Positions 28,021 to 37,668 of a stretch of 64,000 nt of DNA are shown here, in pieces (within the stretch, counting starts at the first letter, position 1; each line of letters starts with the position of its first letter). The DNA lies in NCBI GenBank assembly GCA_028282885.1, contig JANQGX010000058.1, positions 224,886 through 288,885 on the forward strand. Reading direction: 5' to 3'. Below the pieces are notes generated by a model. The model was not told where the DNA came from and searched no databases. It was given only the letters and a program-made list of their open reading frames with translations. This DNA comes from SAR324 cluster bacterium (GTDB lineage Bacteria; SAR324; XYD2-FULL-50-16). The position numbers and the translations under genes were made by a program.

Positions 28021-29697
28021 CTATTTATTGTCAGAGCCCCATGCCGCCCTGAGCACATTGCCACTGACCCGTGAGATAATCAACAGAAGAACAAAGGTGA
28101 TCACAATCATCAGAAAAGCCATGGCTGCGGCTATCCCGAATTCCATCCCACGATGCCAGTTCAGATAGATCCCGATAGGCATAGTTTCCCAACCCCCGCG
28201 ATAGAGGAATATTGCCGTTGATATCTCCTGAAATGCCATGATGAAAAACATGACAACACCAACCAGAACTCCCTTCAATAGAAGTGGCAGAGATATACTC
28301 ATAAAGGTTCTTATCTTCCCGGCCCCCGATACTTCGGAAGCTTCCTCAAGAGAGATATCCAACTGCAGATAGGATGAATGCGCCATCCGCAGAAAATAGG
28401 GTAACCTGCGTGCAAATAGAGCCAACGGCATGATGATCCAATGGGTCGCCAGCGGTATGTTTTCCCAGAACGCCAGCAGATAACTAACCCCCACTGCCAT
28501 GCCCGGAAAAGCGAGCATAAGGGTGATAATAAAATCGAGGGCGTTCTTCCCCGGCACCTTGGTGCGAACGATTATGTAAGCTGCCGGTAACCCGAAAATA
28601 ACGCCAAATGCCAGGGCCACTCCGCTAAACAGAAAGGAGTTTTTAATCAGCAACGGCGTTTCCGTAAGAATCACCCGATAGTTATCCAACGTCCAGTAGG
28701 TTGGCAAAGGTTCGAATACCCATCTCCTGGAAAAAGAGGATAAACCAAGCACAATTGGAATTAACAATACTAAAACAGCAATAAATATCATGTAAATATA
28801 TGCCCATATCTTCATCACGGGACCGGGTTCGATTATTCTGCCTTCCGAGGTAGTGCCCTTGGAAAGTCCCGTATACTTCCTTTTTTCAACCCACCGTCTC
28901 GCCAAAAGAAATAGAAAAATACAAACAACCGATGATACAACCACGGCCACTATTCCCATGTACTTACGATGTAAATCGGTGAAGTGGTAAGCGATATTGA
29001 TGTAGGCAACCGATGGCAGAAAATCGACCTGACCCAGAATCAGCGGGGTTAACCAGTCGGTGAAAGGCCAAAGGAACACAATAACGCCGCCCGCAAGATA
29101 CGTGGGGGCACAGAGTGGCAGCGAGACCGTGATAAACCGCCAGAATCCGCTGGCTCCTTCAACTTCCGCCGCCTCTTCAAACGAAGGATCAATATTGGTG
29201 AATCCCGCTGACAGGCTCAAGACAATGAAAGGGAGCATATGGAGAGACTGGATAAAAACCAGGCCGTGGAAGCCGTATATAAAATTCACCGGTTTTTCGA
29301 TCAGCCCGATCTCCATCAAAACCAGGTTGAGTGTGCCATATTTGCCGAAGAAAATAATAAAGGCAAACACTCCGGCAAATGCGGGCAGGACGATGGGTAA
29401 CAGTGTGAGGGCAGTCAGGATCGTTTTCCCACGCTGTCGGTACCTGGCCAGAATATAAGCCAGGGGTACGCCAAAAATGGTTGTCGTAATGAGAACTGCC
29501 GCACTTAAGGCAAGTGTATTGGCAAAAGTCTTTAAATAGTAGGCATCTTTAAAAAACTCGATATAGTTCGAGATGCCGAAGTTGTCGGATCCTGAAATTT
29601 TGAAACTTTCAATAACCAGAAATGATAAAGGATAGATCACCAAAATGGCGATAACAATCCAAAGCAATCCTGCCAGAAACAAGTTGCCGCGTGACAT
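28021..29697 (-). CDS. ABC transporter permease, two fused membrane domains (FbpB type)
   Basis: 558 residues with about 12 transmembrane helices in two homologous halves. Each half has an EAA loop that docks on the ATPase: EEAAEVEGASGFWRFITVSL in the first and EEASEVSGAGKIRTFMSISL in the second. Such double permeases occur in Fe3+ (FbpB/SfuB), thiamine and phosphonate-type importers. AAGGA lies six bases before the ATG at 29697. It is located between the binding-protein gene and the ATPase gene of the same operon. Confidence 0.93.
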   Translation of the reverse strand: MSRGNLFLAGLLWIVIAILVIYPLSFLVIESFKISGSDNFGISNYIEFFKDAYYLKTFANTLALSAAVLITTTIFGVPLAYILARYRQRGKTILTALTLLPIVLPAFAGVFAFIIFFGKYGTLNLVLMEIGLIEKPVNFIYGFHGLVFIQSLHMLPFIVLSLSAGFTNIDPSFEEAAEVEGASGFWRFITVSLPLCAPTYLAGGVIVFLWPFTDWLTPLILGQVDFLPSVAYINIAYHFTDLHRKYMGIVAVVVSSVVCIFLFLLARRWVEKRKYTGLSKGTTSEGRIIEPGPVMKIWAYIYMIFIAVLVLLIPIVLGLSSFSRRWVFEPLPTYWTLDNYRVILTETPLLIKNSFLFSGVALAFGVIFGLPAAYIIVRTKVPGKNALDFIITLMLAFPGMAVGVSYLLAFWENIPLATHWIIMPLALFARRLPYFLRMAHSSYLQLDISLEEASEVSGAGKIRTFMSISLPLLLKGVLVGVVMFFIMAFQEISTAIFLYRGGWETMPIGIYLNWHRGMEFGIAAAMAFLMIVITFVLLLIISRVSGNVLRAAWGSDNK

Positions 29698-29792
29698 GGC
29701 ATTTCCTTTTCGAGTCACTCATCAGAGCAGACAACCGGGTGTCAGTTGCCACCCGATTTGCCGTTGGGGATGAACCTATGATAATTTGCGTT

Positions 29793-31094
29793 TTATGGAG
29801 AAACCAGCAGGGCTCGAGCTTTGGCAGCAGCCAGACGTGCCGCAGCATAGTCACCGTCATATTCAAACAGTTTTCTGGCCTCTTTAATTTTCTTTTCGGC
29901 TTTACCAACACTCATCTTTTGGGATTTAGCCACCCTGATTTCCTCTTCTACCTCCTCTATGAGATAAAGACTGCTTTTTAGCTTACCCCATTTTCTATAA
30001 ATTTCATACTCATAGAATCGATTCACCTCATCCCATCGTTTAGCGGCAAGTTCCAGGTCATACTCGATAAATCCAACATCCAGTGACCAGAAGGAGTCAG
30101 CTCCCAAGGCTTTTTTAGCGTGACTGGCCATGGTTACCCCTTCTTTTTCCCACTTGGCAAAGCTGATATCATTTCTGGCTGCAAAATAACCTCCCTGCAA
30201 AACGTGTTTCTGTCCGTCCATGCTGAACAACCAGTCCAGAAAGATTTTACCAACCTTCTCATTGGGCGCATTTTTCAAAAGGGCCACCGCTTCCGGGACG
30301 AGGATTGTTTGATCCGGCAGCAAATCGCTGACCGGGTACCCATCCCTTCGAGCCACCATTGCATTCATTTGCGGTTGAGCCATCCCGATAGGCACCTCTC
30401 CCCTGCTGGTGATGTGCGTGGTATCGGTGCTTCCGGTGGAAAACCTATCCAATTGGGCAGCCAGGAGTCTTAGATACTTCCATCCTTCTTTTTCGCCCCT
30501 GGATTGCAGCAGAATTTCCACGGCCTCATGCATTGTTCCTGAAGCATACGGCAATGTGTGCACAACACTCCCCCGATAGATTGGGTTCAGCAGATCATCC
30601 CATGTTTTGGGAGCTGGCAGCCTGAGCTTTTTTAGCACTTTCTGGTTATATAAATTGGTAACAATCCAGGGCGCAAAGCAGGTCCAAAGATGTCCTGCGT
30701 CTTTTACCTTCATTCCATGCCAATCTGCAGGAACCTTATCCCAGTCTTTGGGCTTATAGGGAACAATCCGCCCTTCCTGTTTCAGTAATTCATGAGCCGG
30801 GGCACCAGCACCTAAAAATATATCCGCGTCTGGTTTGTTTCCCCAGGCTCTGACTTTATCCAGGCAAACAGGCCAGCCTCCGGGCCGAATAAAGGTAATA
30901 TCTACCGACCTGCCATACTTTTTTTTGTAATAACTGGTAAATCCCTTGGTCAGACTCTGGGACAGTTCGGTGTAAACAGGACCGACCCACCCGAGTTTGT
31001 CCTGGGCTGCTAAATTAGTGGTAAGGGATGAAAGAAACAGAAAGGTAAAGGAAAGAACAGTAATGATTGGCAAGGACAAAATTCTTCTCTTCAT
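29793..31094 (-). CDS. Fe3+-type ABC transporter substrate-binding protein with helical C-terminal extension
   Basis: 433 residues; signal peptide MKRRILSLPIITVLSFTFLF followed by a cleavage region near LAAQDK. The body is a family 1-like extracellular binding protein (ADIFLGAGAPAHELLKQEG, APKTWDDLLNPIYRG, LPDQTILVPEAVALLKNAPN). The family is usually about 330-350 residues; here roughly 60-80 extra residues form charged helices, ending AARLAAAKARALL, that look like a coiled hairpin. Residues typical of Fe3+ ligands were not verified, so the metal could be complexed iron or another oxyanion or organic ligand. GGAGGT precedes the ATG. First gene of the transporter operon. Confidence 0.88.
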   Translation of the reverse strand: MKRRILSLPIITVLSFTFLFLSSLTTNLAAQDKLGWVGPVYTELSQSLTKGFTSYYKKKYGRSVDITFIRPGGWPVCLDKVRAWGNKPDADIFLGAGAPAHELLKQEGRIVPYKPKDWDKVPADWHGMKVKDAGHLWTCFAPWIVTNLYNQKVLKKLRLPAPKTWDDLLNPIYRGSVVHTLPYASGTMHEAVEILLQSRGEKEGWKYLRLLAAQLDRFSTGSTDTTHITSRGEVPIGMAQPQMNAMVARRDGYPVSDLLPDQTILVPEAVALLKNAPNEKVGKIFLDWLFSMDGQKHVLQGGYFAARNDISFAKWEKEGVTMASHAKKALGADSFWSLDVGFIEYDLELAAKRWDEVNRFYEYEIYRKWGKLKSSLYLIEEVEEEIRVAKSQKMSVGKAEKKIKEARKLFEYDGDYAAARLAAAKARALLVSP

Positions 31095-31483
31095 GTTGAC
31101 CTCCTGGGTTAACGAATTGATGAAAAAACTTCTATCTGTTCAACCAACTACTGATTAGCGCATGACTCTTCGCGACCTACAACCTATGGTAGTTGCTCAC
31201 AAATGTCAAACGAAATTCTATTCAGATATCAACATCACAACACTACATCGCTTAACAGTCAGTCCTCATGTGATTTCAATTTAGTGTGTTTAGCGAGCCT
31301 GTTCTTTCAAAAACCGGCTTGGTTCCCGATCCTCTTTAGCTGCCCATTTCAGATTTAAGAGTTGAACATTAAATTGATCCGGAAATAGCCGGAGCTGAAC
31401 TGAAGGGGTATTGATAAATGATGCTGAATCGGGCGGACATCGTGCCTGCCCGGAAAGGATTTGGTATATTGGTATCGCTGTTG
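31095..31483. other. Intergenic region upstream of ABC operon
   Basis: 389 bases. It should contain the promoter of the transporter operon (near 31100-31260). No clear box pair, iron-box palindrome or hairpin was recognised. Short plus-strand frames overlapping it are not convincing. Confidence 0.4.
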
Positions 31484-32224
31484 TTACATTTTGGATATCG
31501 CTCCCGTGGGAAGGATCTTCAACAAACGTCCGACAATATTCCAGGGAAAAACAGGAACCGTCGACGATTTGACTCTTTTTTCAATCAAACGGGCGATGAT
31601 TTCAGCCCCCTTCTCAACAGTGATCAGAAAGGGTCGGCTTTTAAGCATGTTATTCAGAGGTGTATCTATATAACCAGGGTATAGAATCGTAACATCAATA
31701 TTTTTCCGGAAAAGCTCGGCGCGGACTGCCTCAAGGTACATGGCGATTCCCGCTTTGGATGCGCAATAGGCTGAGTTCCTGGGCATTCCACGAAAAGCGG
31801 CAACCGAACTGATGCCCACCAGATGTCCTTTTCCCCTGGACAAAAAATGAGCTGTCGCTGCATCAATTGTCGCCATTGCACCAATTACGTTTGTTTCGAT
31901 GGTTTGTCTGGCATTTTCAAATTCTCCCCGGCCTACATGCACTGCCTGAGCAATGCCGGCATTTGCAATCATGATATCAAGGCCACCGAGTTGCCCTGCC
32001 AACTCCTCCACTGCAGTAAAAACATCGCCGGTATCGGTGACGTCCAGTTTTCTCACTACAACTTTTGAAGAACGGTTCTCTTTTGCAACTTTCTCTTTGA
32101 TCTCTTCCAGTTTTCCGATGTTTCGAGCTGTCAACGCCAGTGAATATCCCTTTTCAACCAAATGAAAAGCAAGTGCTTCTCCTATCCCCGATGAAGCACC
32201 TGTTATCATAGCAGTTTTCGCCAT
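31484..32224 (-). CDS. Short-chain dehydrogenase/reductase
   Basis: 246 residues, classical SDR. The cofactor motif TGASSGIG is at residues 8-15, the NNAG equivalent is IANAGIA, the catalytic Ser is in VGISSVAAF and the catalytic YxxxK is YCASK. A C-terminal hydrophobic stretch (VFPWNIVGRLLKILP) may associate with membrane. ATG 32224 is preceded by GGGGATG; ATG 32236 is an alternative adding four residues. The R in TARN after the second strand suggests NADP(H). Divergent from the PLP-lyase gene. Substrate unknown; lipid-type substrates are plausible. Confidence 0.88.
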   Translation of the reverse strand: MAKTAMITGASSGIGEALAFHLVEKGYSLALTARNIGKLEEIKEKVAKENRSSKVVVRKLDVTDTGDVFTAVEELAGQLGGLDIMIANAGIAQAVHVGRGEFENARQTIETNVIGAMATIDAATAHFLSRGKGHLVGISSVAAFRGMPRNSAYCASKAGIAMYLEAVRAELFRKNIDVTILYPGYIDTPLNNMLKSRPFLITVEKGAEIIARLIEKRVKSSTVPVFPWNIVGRLLKILPTGAISKM

Positions 32225-32915
32225 TATCATCCCCATGTTTTAGTCAGGTCTTTTAAGCAAACACTCATTTAGAACAGAGCATCGTTCTGTTTTGATTAAT
32301 TTTCGGAAATAATAGAGAATTAGCTATTCCCGGTCAAGTAACTCCTTCCTGAATCAATCGCAAATCCCGATACATCCCGTTCCCTGCAACCATTGGGTAT
32401 TGCAAAACAATCACGATAACAGTCTTCAAAATGCATCAATTGCACTCCTTATCGGTCTTCCTGATGCTTAAAATCAACTCCCTGCGGTTGGAACTGGTAC
32501 CGGGATACATCGTTCAGAAAGCCCAATTGCTGGAGATTTGTCGATAAATGGCTGATTTATATATATAGCAGGTTGCCTAAATGTGACGAATCACCTAGGA
32601 TTCAGGAGTCGGTTAATTGCTTTCTACCCCGTCTAAAAATATGCCATGACCACCAAACTGATTCCAGTGAGCGTTGACAGGACAAAGGAAACAATACCGA
32701 ATCAGTTATCAATCATAGACTGTTCAGAAACATAGAATTCGGGTGGCGTTAAAGGACCAAAAATGGCGCTAATGGGTATGGATTTTGAGAGTTGAATTCG
32801 ATACTTGTTAGGTCAAAATGATCGTATTCATCTTCGCATCCTCGCATGCCAAATGCTCACACATAAGCTTGTCCTGCATGGAAATCGCCACTAATCAATC
32901 AACCAGGAGACAGTT
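32225..32915. other. 691-base divergent intergenic region
   Basis: No gene recognised. It separates the SDR gene from the PLP-lyase gene and must contain both promoters. A TATATATAT run lies near 32560. No convincing operator was found. Confidence 0.4.
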
Positions 32916-34322
32916 ATGTCAGAAGAATTATTTGCATCTTTTAAGCCTTACAAAAACAGATTAGAGAGCTACCACAAACTACCTGGAAAGGGCAGGGAGA
33001 TTGACGATATATTCACAGAACTTTCGACTATCGCCAATGAAGAAGACGCAAAATGGAAAACCGGGAAATGTTCCGGAACATATTATCATGCCGGAGAGGA
33101 GCATCGGAAGTTTCTCAACAAGGTATTTGCACTTTTCTCACATGTGAACGGTATCCAGATAGATACCTGCCCCAGCGTTTTCAAAATGGAGAGCGAAATA
33201 GTCTCCATGACTGCAAACATGCTCAATGGCGAAGCTGTAAAAGCGGTTAATCCGGATGATGAGGTGTGTGGCACCGTGACAATTGGTGGCAGTGAGAGTA
33301 TTTTGATGGCGATGAAGGTTTACAGGGATCGTGCTCTTAAAGAGAGGAATATAAAAGAACCGGAAATCATAAAACCGGTATCGGCTCACCCGGCTTTCAT
33401 CAAGGCCGGACACTATTTCGGTATTAAGGTTATTGAAGCTCCCCTGGGAGAATCCGATTTTCGAGTCGATACAGATGCTGTCAAGGAGCTGATAACTCCG
33501 AACACCATAGCACTCGTTGGAAGTGCCGGGAATTACCCCCATGGACTGGTCGATCCTATTGATGAACTATCTGAAATCGCCCTGGAACACAAGATCGGTC
33601 TTCATGTGGACGGATGTCTTGGTGGTTTTATTCTTCCCTGGGTTGAAAAACTCGGATATAACGTACCGACGTTCGATTTCAGGTTACCGGGAGTGACCTC
33701 TATTTCAGCCGATACACATAAATTTGGTTTCGGACTCAAGGGAACCTCGGTTATTCTTTATCGGAACAAATCTCTTCGTCGTTACCAGTATTTCCAATCC
33801 GTGGAGTTCCAGGGAGGAACCTATATTTCACCTTCCATGGCCGGAAGTCGATCCGGAGGGTTGACAGCGGCAGCCTGGGCAGCCATGATTTACTTGGGAG
33901 AGGAAGGTTATATGGAGTCGGCCAAAGCCATTATGTCGGTTGCGGACGATATCAAAAAGGTGGTTCAGGGGATTCCGGAACTTAAAATCGTTGGTGATCC
34001 GACCTTTATCATCAGTTTCATCTCTGATGAACTAGATGTCTTTTTGATCAACGACTTCATGAGTGAAAAAGGATGGCGCTTCAACGCAGTCCAAAAACCG
34101 TCCGGCCTTCATTTTTGCGCAACAAGACCACAGACCCTGGTTCCCGATCTGGCCGACCAGTTCGCTCGCGATCTCAAAGCCGGGGTCGAATACGCCAAGA
34201 CTAATAAGGGTAAGGAAGCGAAAAGCAGTGCCTTATATGGTTTGAACGCAACTATAGAAGGTCAACAGATGGTTTCCGAGATACTTTACGAAGCGCTGGA
34301 TTATTTCTATAAGGTTGTTTAA
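32916..34322 (+). CDS. PLP-dependent sphingosine-1-phosphate-lyase-like enzyme
   Basis: 468 residues of the group II decarboxylase fold. Landmarks match the S1P-lyase branch: IGGSESILMAMK, GSAGNYPHGLVDPI, LHVDGCLGGFI, and the PLP-lysine motif SADTHKFGFGLKG. S1P lyases cleave sphingoid-base phosphates to a long-chain aldehyde and phosphoethanolamine. Bacterial members lack the N-terminal membrane helix of eukaryotic enzymes, as here. AGGAGA is 5 bases upstream of the ATG. A Fe-type alcohol dehydrogenase follows after 28 bases, which could handle an aldehyde product. The family also holds glutamate- and tyrosine-decarboxylase-like members, so the substrate remains inferred. Confidence 0.85.
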   Translation: MSEELFASFKPYKNRLESYHKLPGKGREIDDIFTELSTIANEEDAKWKTGKCSGTYYHAGEEHRKFLNKVFALFSHVNGIQIDTCPSVFKMESEIVSMTANMLNGEAVKAVNPDDEVCGTVTIGGSESILMAMKVYRDRALKERNIKEPEIIKPVSAHPAFIKAGHYFGIKVIEAPLGESDFRVDTDAVKELITPNTIALVGSAGNYPHGLVDPIDELSEIALEHKIGLHVDGCLGGFILPWVEKLGYNVPTFDFRLPGVTSISADTHKFGFGLKGTSVILYRNKSLRRYQYFQSVEFQGGTYISPSMAGSRSGGLTAAAWAAMIYLGEEGYMESAKAIMSVADDIKKVVQGIPELKIVGDPTFIISFISDELDVFLINDFMSEKGWRFNAVQKPSGLHFCATRPQTLVPDLADQFARDLKAGVEYAKTNKGKEAKSSALYGLNATIEGQQMVSEILYEALDYFYKVV

Positions 34323-34350
34323 CTTGATCGATTGAACCACGGGTGAACCT

Positions 34351-35508
34351 ATGAACATTACATCCAATTGGAATTATCCGACCGCCATGCGGTTTGGCGT
34401 TGGTCGTTTAAAAGAGCTGGCATCTGCCTGCCAGGAACTTGGAATTACGAAAGCCTTGCTGGTTACAGATCCGGGGATTGCCGATTTTCCGATGGTAAAG
34501 AACGCTCTCTCAGCCAATAACGAAGGTGGCGTTCCCACCGGACTTTTTTCCCGGATCAAACCCAATCCAACCGGAAAGAATATTGATGACGGCATTGAAG
34601 TCTATCGCAATGGCGGTTATAACGGTGTAATCGGTTTTGGAGGCGGTAGCGCTCTCGATGCAGCTAAAGCAATAGCCTTGATGGCAGGACAAACAAGACC
34701 TTTGTGGGATTTTGAAGATGTGGGGGATAACTGGACTCGTGTCGATCCCGGAGGAATAGCGCCTGTTATCGCTATTCCGACAACTGCCGGAACAGGCTCC
34801 GAGGTGGGAAGATCATCGGTTATCCTTGATGAGGAGAGTCATCGTAAAAAAATCATCTTTCACCCCGGAATGGTGCCGAAAATCGTTATTGCCGATCCGG
34901 AAACCACCGTTGGACTACCTGCAGGCTTGACCGCTGCAACCGGTATGGATGCACTTTCACATTGTCTGGAAGCTTATTGTGCGCCGGGCTATCATCCCAT
35001 GGCCGACGGTATTGCCGTCGAAGGAATGAGATTGATTCACGACTGGTTACCAACCGCCGTATCCGATGGAACCAACCTGGAGGCACGATCTCATATGCTG
35101 GTGGCAGCAGCCATGGGAGCAACAGCATTTCAGAAAGGATTGGGCGCCATGCATTCGCTGGCACACCCCATTGGTGCGCTCTACGATGTCCATCACGGGG
35201 TGACAAACGCCGTGCTGATGCCATACGTTCTGGAATTCAACCGATCTGCCATTGAACTGCGAATGGTCCGTCTGGCGGCCTTCATCGGATTGGATAATCC
35301 CTCTTATGCTGCTGTTCTGGACTGGGTTCTCAGATTAAGATCTGAATTTGACATTCCCCACACGCTGGAAGGCCTGAAACTGGATGACACTCGTGCCGAC
35401 GAAATTGCATCCATGGCAGCAGAGGACCCCACTGCCCCGACAAATCCGATCCCCATGAGTGCGATGGAAATGAAAACCGTTTTCCTGAAGGCTTTGAAAG
35501 GAGAATAG
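34351..35508 (+). CDS. Iron-containing alcohol dehydrogenase
   Basis: 385 residues. The NAD-binding GFGGGSALDAAKAIALM, the family signature ATGMDALSHCLEAYCAPGYH with the metal-binding Asp and His, SLAHPIGALYDVHHG with two further metal ligands, and IPTTAGTGSEV are present. It interconverts alcohols and aldehydes with NAD(P)H. GGGTGA lies 6 bases before the ATG. It is co-directional with and probably co-transcribed with the PLP-lyase gene. Confidence 0.93.
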   Translation: MNITSNWNYPTAMRFGVGRLKELASACQELGITKALLVTDPGIADFPMVKNALSANNEGGVPTGLFSRIKPNPTGKNIDDGIEVYRNGGYNGVIGFGGGSALDAAKAIALMAGQTRPLWDFEDVGDNWTRVDPGGIAPVIAIPTTAGTGSEVGRSSVILDEESHRKKIIFHPGMVPKIVIADPETTVGLPAGLTAATGMDALSHCLEAYCAPGYHPMADGIAVEGMRLIHDWLPTAVSDGTNLEARSHMLVAAAMGATAFQKGLGAMHSLAHPIGALYDVHHGVTNAVLMPYVLEFNRSAIELRMVRLAAFIGLDNPSYAAVLDWVLRLRSEFDIPHTLEGLKLDDTRADEIASMAAEDPTAPTNPIPMSAMEMKTVFLKALKGE

Positions 35509-35583
35509 CCGAGAAATCCGAAAGGAGAACGGATTGATCCTCAAAACTTTTCCATTTGAAACAAGGGGCCTAGTAAAGATATC

Positions 35584-35603
35584 GGCTTGTTGATCAACAG
35601 GCC
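35584..35603. terminator. Hairpin between convergent genes
   Basis: A 20-base near-perfect palindrome (GGCTTGTTGA with TCAACAGGCC, one G-U pair) lies between the alcohol dehydrogenase and pyruvate kinase stops and touches the latter. No T run, so termination is only likely, not certain. Confidence 0.35.
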
Positions 35604-37042
35604 TAATGACCTCTTTTCAGCATATTTCTGACCGTGCTGATTTCGATATAGGATGCACCTGATTCAGGCCCGAAATGGCCGGCTAATACAGTGATCAGGT
35701 CATCTTCCCCGAATCGTTCCTCTTTAAGTAATCTCGATATTGTTATTCTCAAAAACTGGTGAGAGGTAAAATCCTCCTCTATAAAATGGGGAACGATTCC
35801 GTACGAAAGGGCCAGTTCACGGACCACACGTTTGGAGTAGCATTGGGCATAAATCGGACTCTTCCCGCGATAAGCCGCCATGCTACGAATGGTTCTGCCA
35901 CTGATTGAGTCCGCCACAATTGCCTTGGTCTGAAGTCTGAGAGAGGCCTTAATAGCTGCCTTGGCTAGATAACTGGTTACAATCTGGCTCGATTCATAGG
36001 GTGCATCAATAAAGGTTTCATGACCCTGTCCAATCTCCCAGGCGATTTTGGCCATCATTTTGACCGCCTCCAGGGGATATTTGCCATAAGCTGTTTCACC
36101 GGATAACATGATTGCATCCGTGCCATCAAGGCAGGCATTTGCCACATCTGACACCTCGGCGCGGGTGGGTCGTGGTGAGTTGATCATGGACTGCAGCATT
36201 TGTGTGGCGATGATGACGGGTTTACGTCGGTCAATACATTTCTGTACCAGGCTTTTTTGAAGTAGGGGAATCTGCTCCGCAGGAACCTCGATCGCCAGAT
36301 CCCCCCTGGCTACCATGATTCCATAGCAGTGGTCCAGAATCTGGTCCACATTATCAACCCCTTCCCGATTTTCTATTTTGGCGATGATACAAATCGGACT
36401 ATTCTCCTCGTCCAGGATTTTCTGTACTGCCAACACATCGTCTTTGTTACGCACAAAGGAATGGGCGATAAAATCGATATCATGCTTTGCCGCAAACCGA
36501 ATGAATTCAATATCTTTTGGTGTCAATGAGGGGAGATTTATCTTTACCGAAGGCACATTGACACTTTTCCGTCCCTTGATCACACCATCATTCTTAACCT
36601 CACAAACCAGATGTTCTCCCGTGTTTTCAAGCACTTCCAGCTCTACCTCTCCATCATCAACCAACAAGGTGTTTCCCACCGAGATATCCTTTGTGATTTC
36701 GTCATAGGAAACGCAAATACACTCTGCTGACATCTTGTCATCTTTTGCCCCTTTGACAATCAGCTTATCCCCTGTCTGAACGGTAACTTCCTCATCAGAT
36801 TCGGTGGTGCGGATTTCCGGACCTTTGGTGTCGATTAAGATAGCAATTCTATCGGAAACCGCCCTGATTTTATTCACCACTACAAGAGCTTCTTCCGGAG
36901 TCTGATGAGCCGTATTCAAACGAACCGCATTCATACCTGCCCAATAGAGACTTTCAAGAAAATCCGGCTCGCAGTTATTGTTGGATATCGTAGCGATTAT
37001 TTTCGTTTTTTTTAGGAACTGTACTTTAATCTTATCACCCAT
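35603..37042 (-). CDS. pyk: Pyruvate kinase
   Basis: 479 residues. Family motifs in order: KKTKIIATIS, AGMNAVRLNTAH, DTKGPEIRT, the B domain with SVGNTLLVDDGEVELE, HSFVRNKDDV, IIAKIENREGVDNVDQIL with the catalytic lysine, GIMVARGDLAIEVP, and ATQMLQSMINSPRPTRAEVSDVANA. It makes pyruvate and ATP from phosphoenolpyruvate and ADP in glycolysis. AAGGA precedes the ATG. The gene stands alone, convergent with the alcohol dehydrogenase gene. The C-terminal regulatory domain is complete. Confidence 0.95.
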   Translation of the reverse strand: MGDKIKVQFLKKTKIIATISNNNCEPDFLESLYWAGMNAVRLNTAHQTPEEALVVVNKIRAVSDRIAILIDTKGPEIRTTESDEEVTVQTGDKLIVKGAKDDKMSAECICVSYDEITKDISVGNTLLVDDGEVELEVLENTGEHLVCEVKNDGVIKGRKSVNVPSVKINLPSLTPKDIEFIRFAAKHDIDFIAHSFVRNKDDVLAVQKILDEENSPICIIAKIENREGVDNVDQILDHCYGIMVARGDLAIEVPAEQIPLLQKSLVQKCIDRRKPVIIATQMLQSMINSPRPTRAEVSDVANACLDGTDAIMLSGETAYGKYPLEAVKMMAKIAWEIGQGHETFIDAPYESSQIVTSYLAKAAIKASLRLQTKAIVADSISGRTIRSMAAYRGKSPIYAQCYSKRVVRELALSYGIVPHFIEEDFTSHQFLRITISRLLKEERFGEDDLITVLAGHFGPESGASYIEISTVRNMLKRGH

Positions 37043-37668
37043 GGTCCTTACTTTTGGTCGGTTTGCCTACAAAGAACTATTAATTATTCAGTAAAATCAG
37101 TTTGATATTTCAAACTGAAATACCAAACCAGATCCACCTATTCTGATGATCCCATCACAAGTTGTCAAAAAAACTTGGTCAGAGCTATCTTATTATGCCA
37201 CTTTCAAGCTGTAAATATCAAATGAAATACCCCGCCGCAAGCAGCAGGGTAACTTAAGGTTTTTTACATCACAACTCGCTGAAAACAGCGGGGTGTTAAA
37301 CCCAAGCTTTGCAATAACACTGATTTACCGAACTCTGGAGGAGTTGAAAAAATCGTTTAAAAAAGTGAATGAAAAAATGAAAGAGATGGCTAATACAAAG
37401 ACAACATTGAAAGACTCAAGCAGTTCAGCCAGTTAAATCTGCTGATTGTGGAAATCAATGAAAAAGGTTCACCGGCAACTGCGGGTCGGACAAAACTGAC
37501 GAATGGATAATAACGTAATCGATTTAATACTCTTCCTTGTCATCATCTCCAAAAAATGAATCGTCTTCGCCTTTGCAAAATGCTGTTTTATACATTTTAA
37601 TAAGAGGTTTAATAGCCCGGTGTGCCGTTCCTATCGAATGATTCTGAATGCTCTCCGGCCTTTTATTG
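37043..37668. other. Intergenic region with possible relic frame
   Basis: 626 bases. Contains the palindromic element listed at 37227-37296 and, over about 37294-37437, an open plus-strand frame of ~48 codons ending LKKSFKKVNEKMKEM... DSSSSAS, lysine-rich and helical, without a ribosome site. It may be the debris of a gene. Nothing else was recognised. Confidence 0.35.
37227..37296. repeat. Nested palindromic (REP-like) element
   Basis: Outer arms ATACCCCGC (37227-37235) and GCGGGGTGT (37288-37296) are complementary with one mismatch. Inside are two smaller hairpins: CCCCGCCGC-AA-GCAGCAGGG, imperfect, and CGCTG-AAAA-CAGCG, perfect. This is the pattern of extragenic palindromic units. Only this copy was seen in the window. 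Confidence 0.35.
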
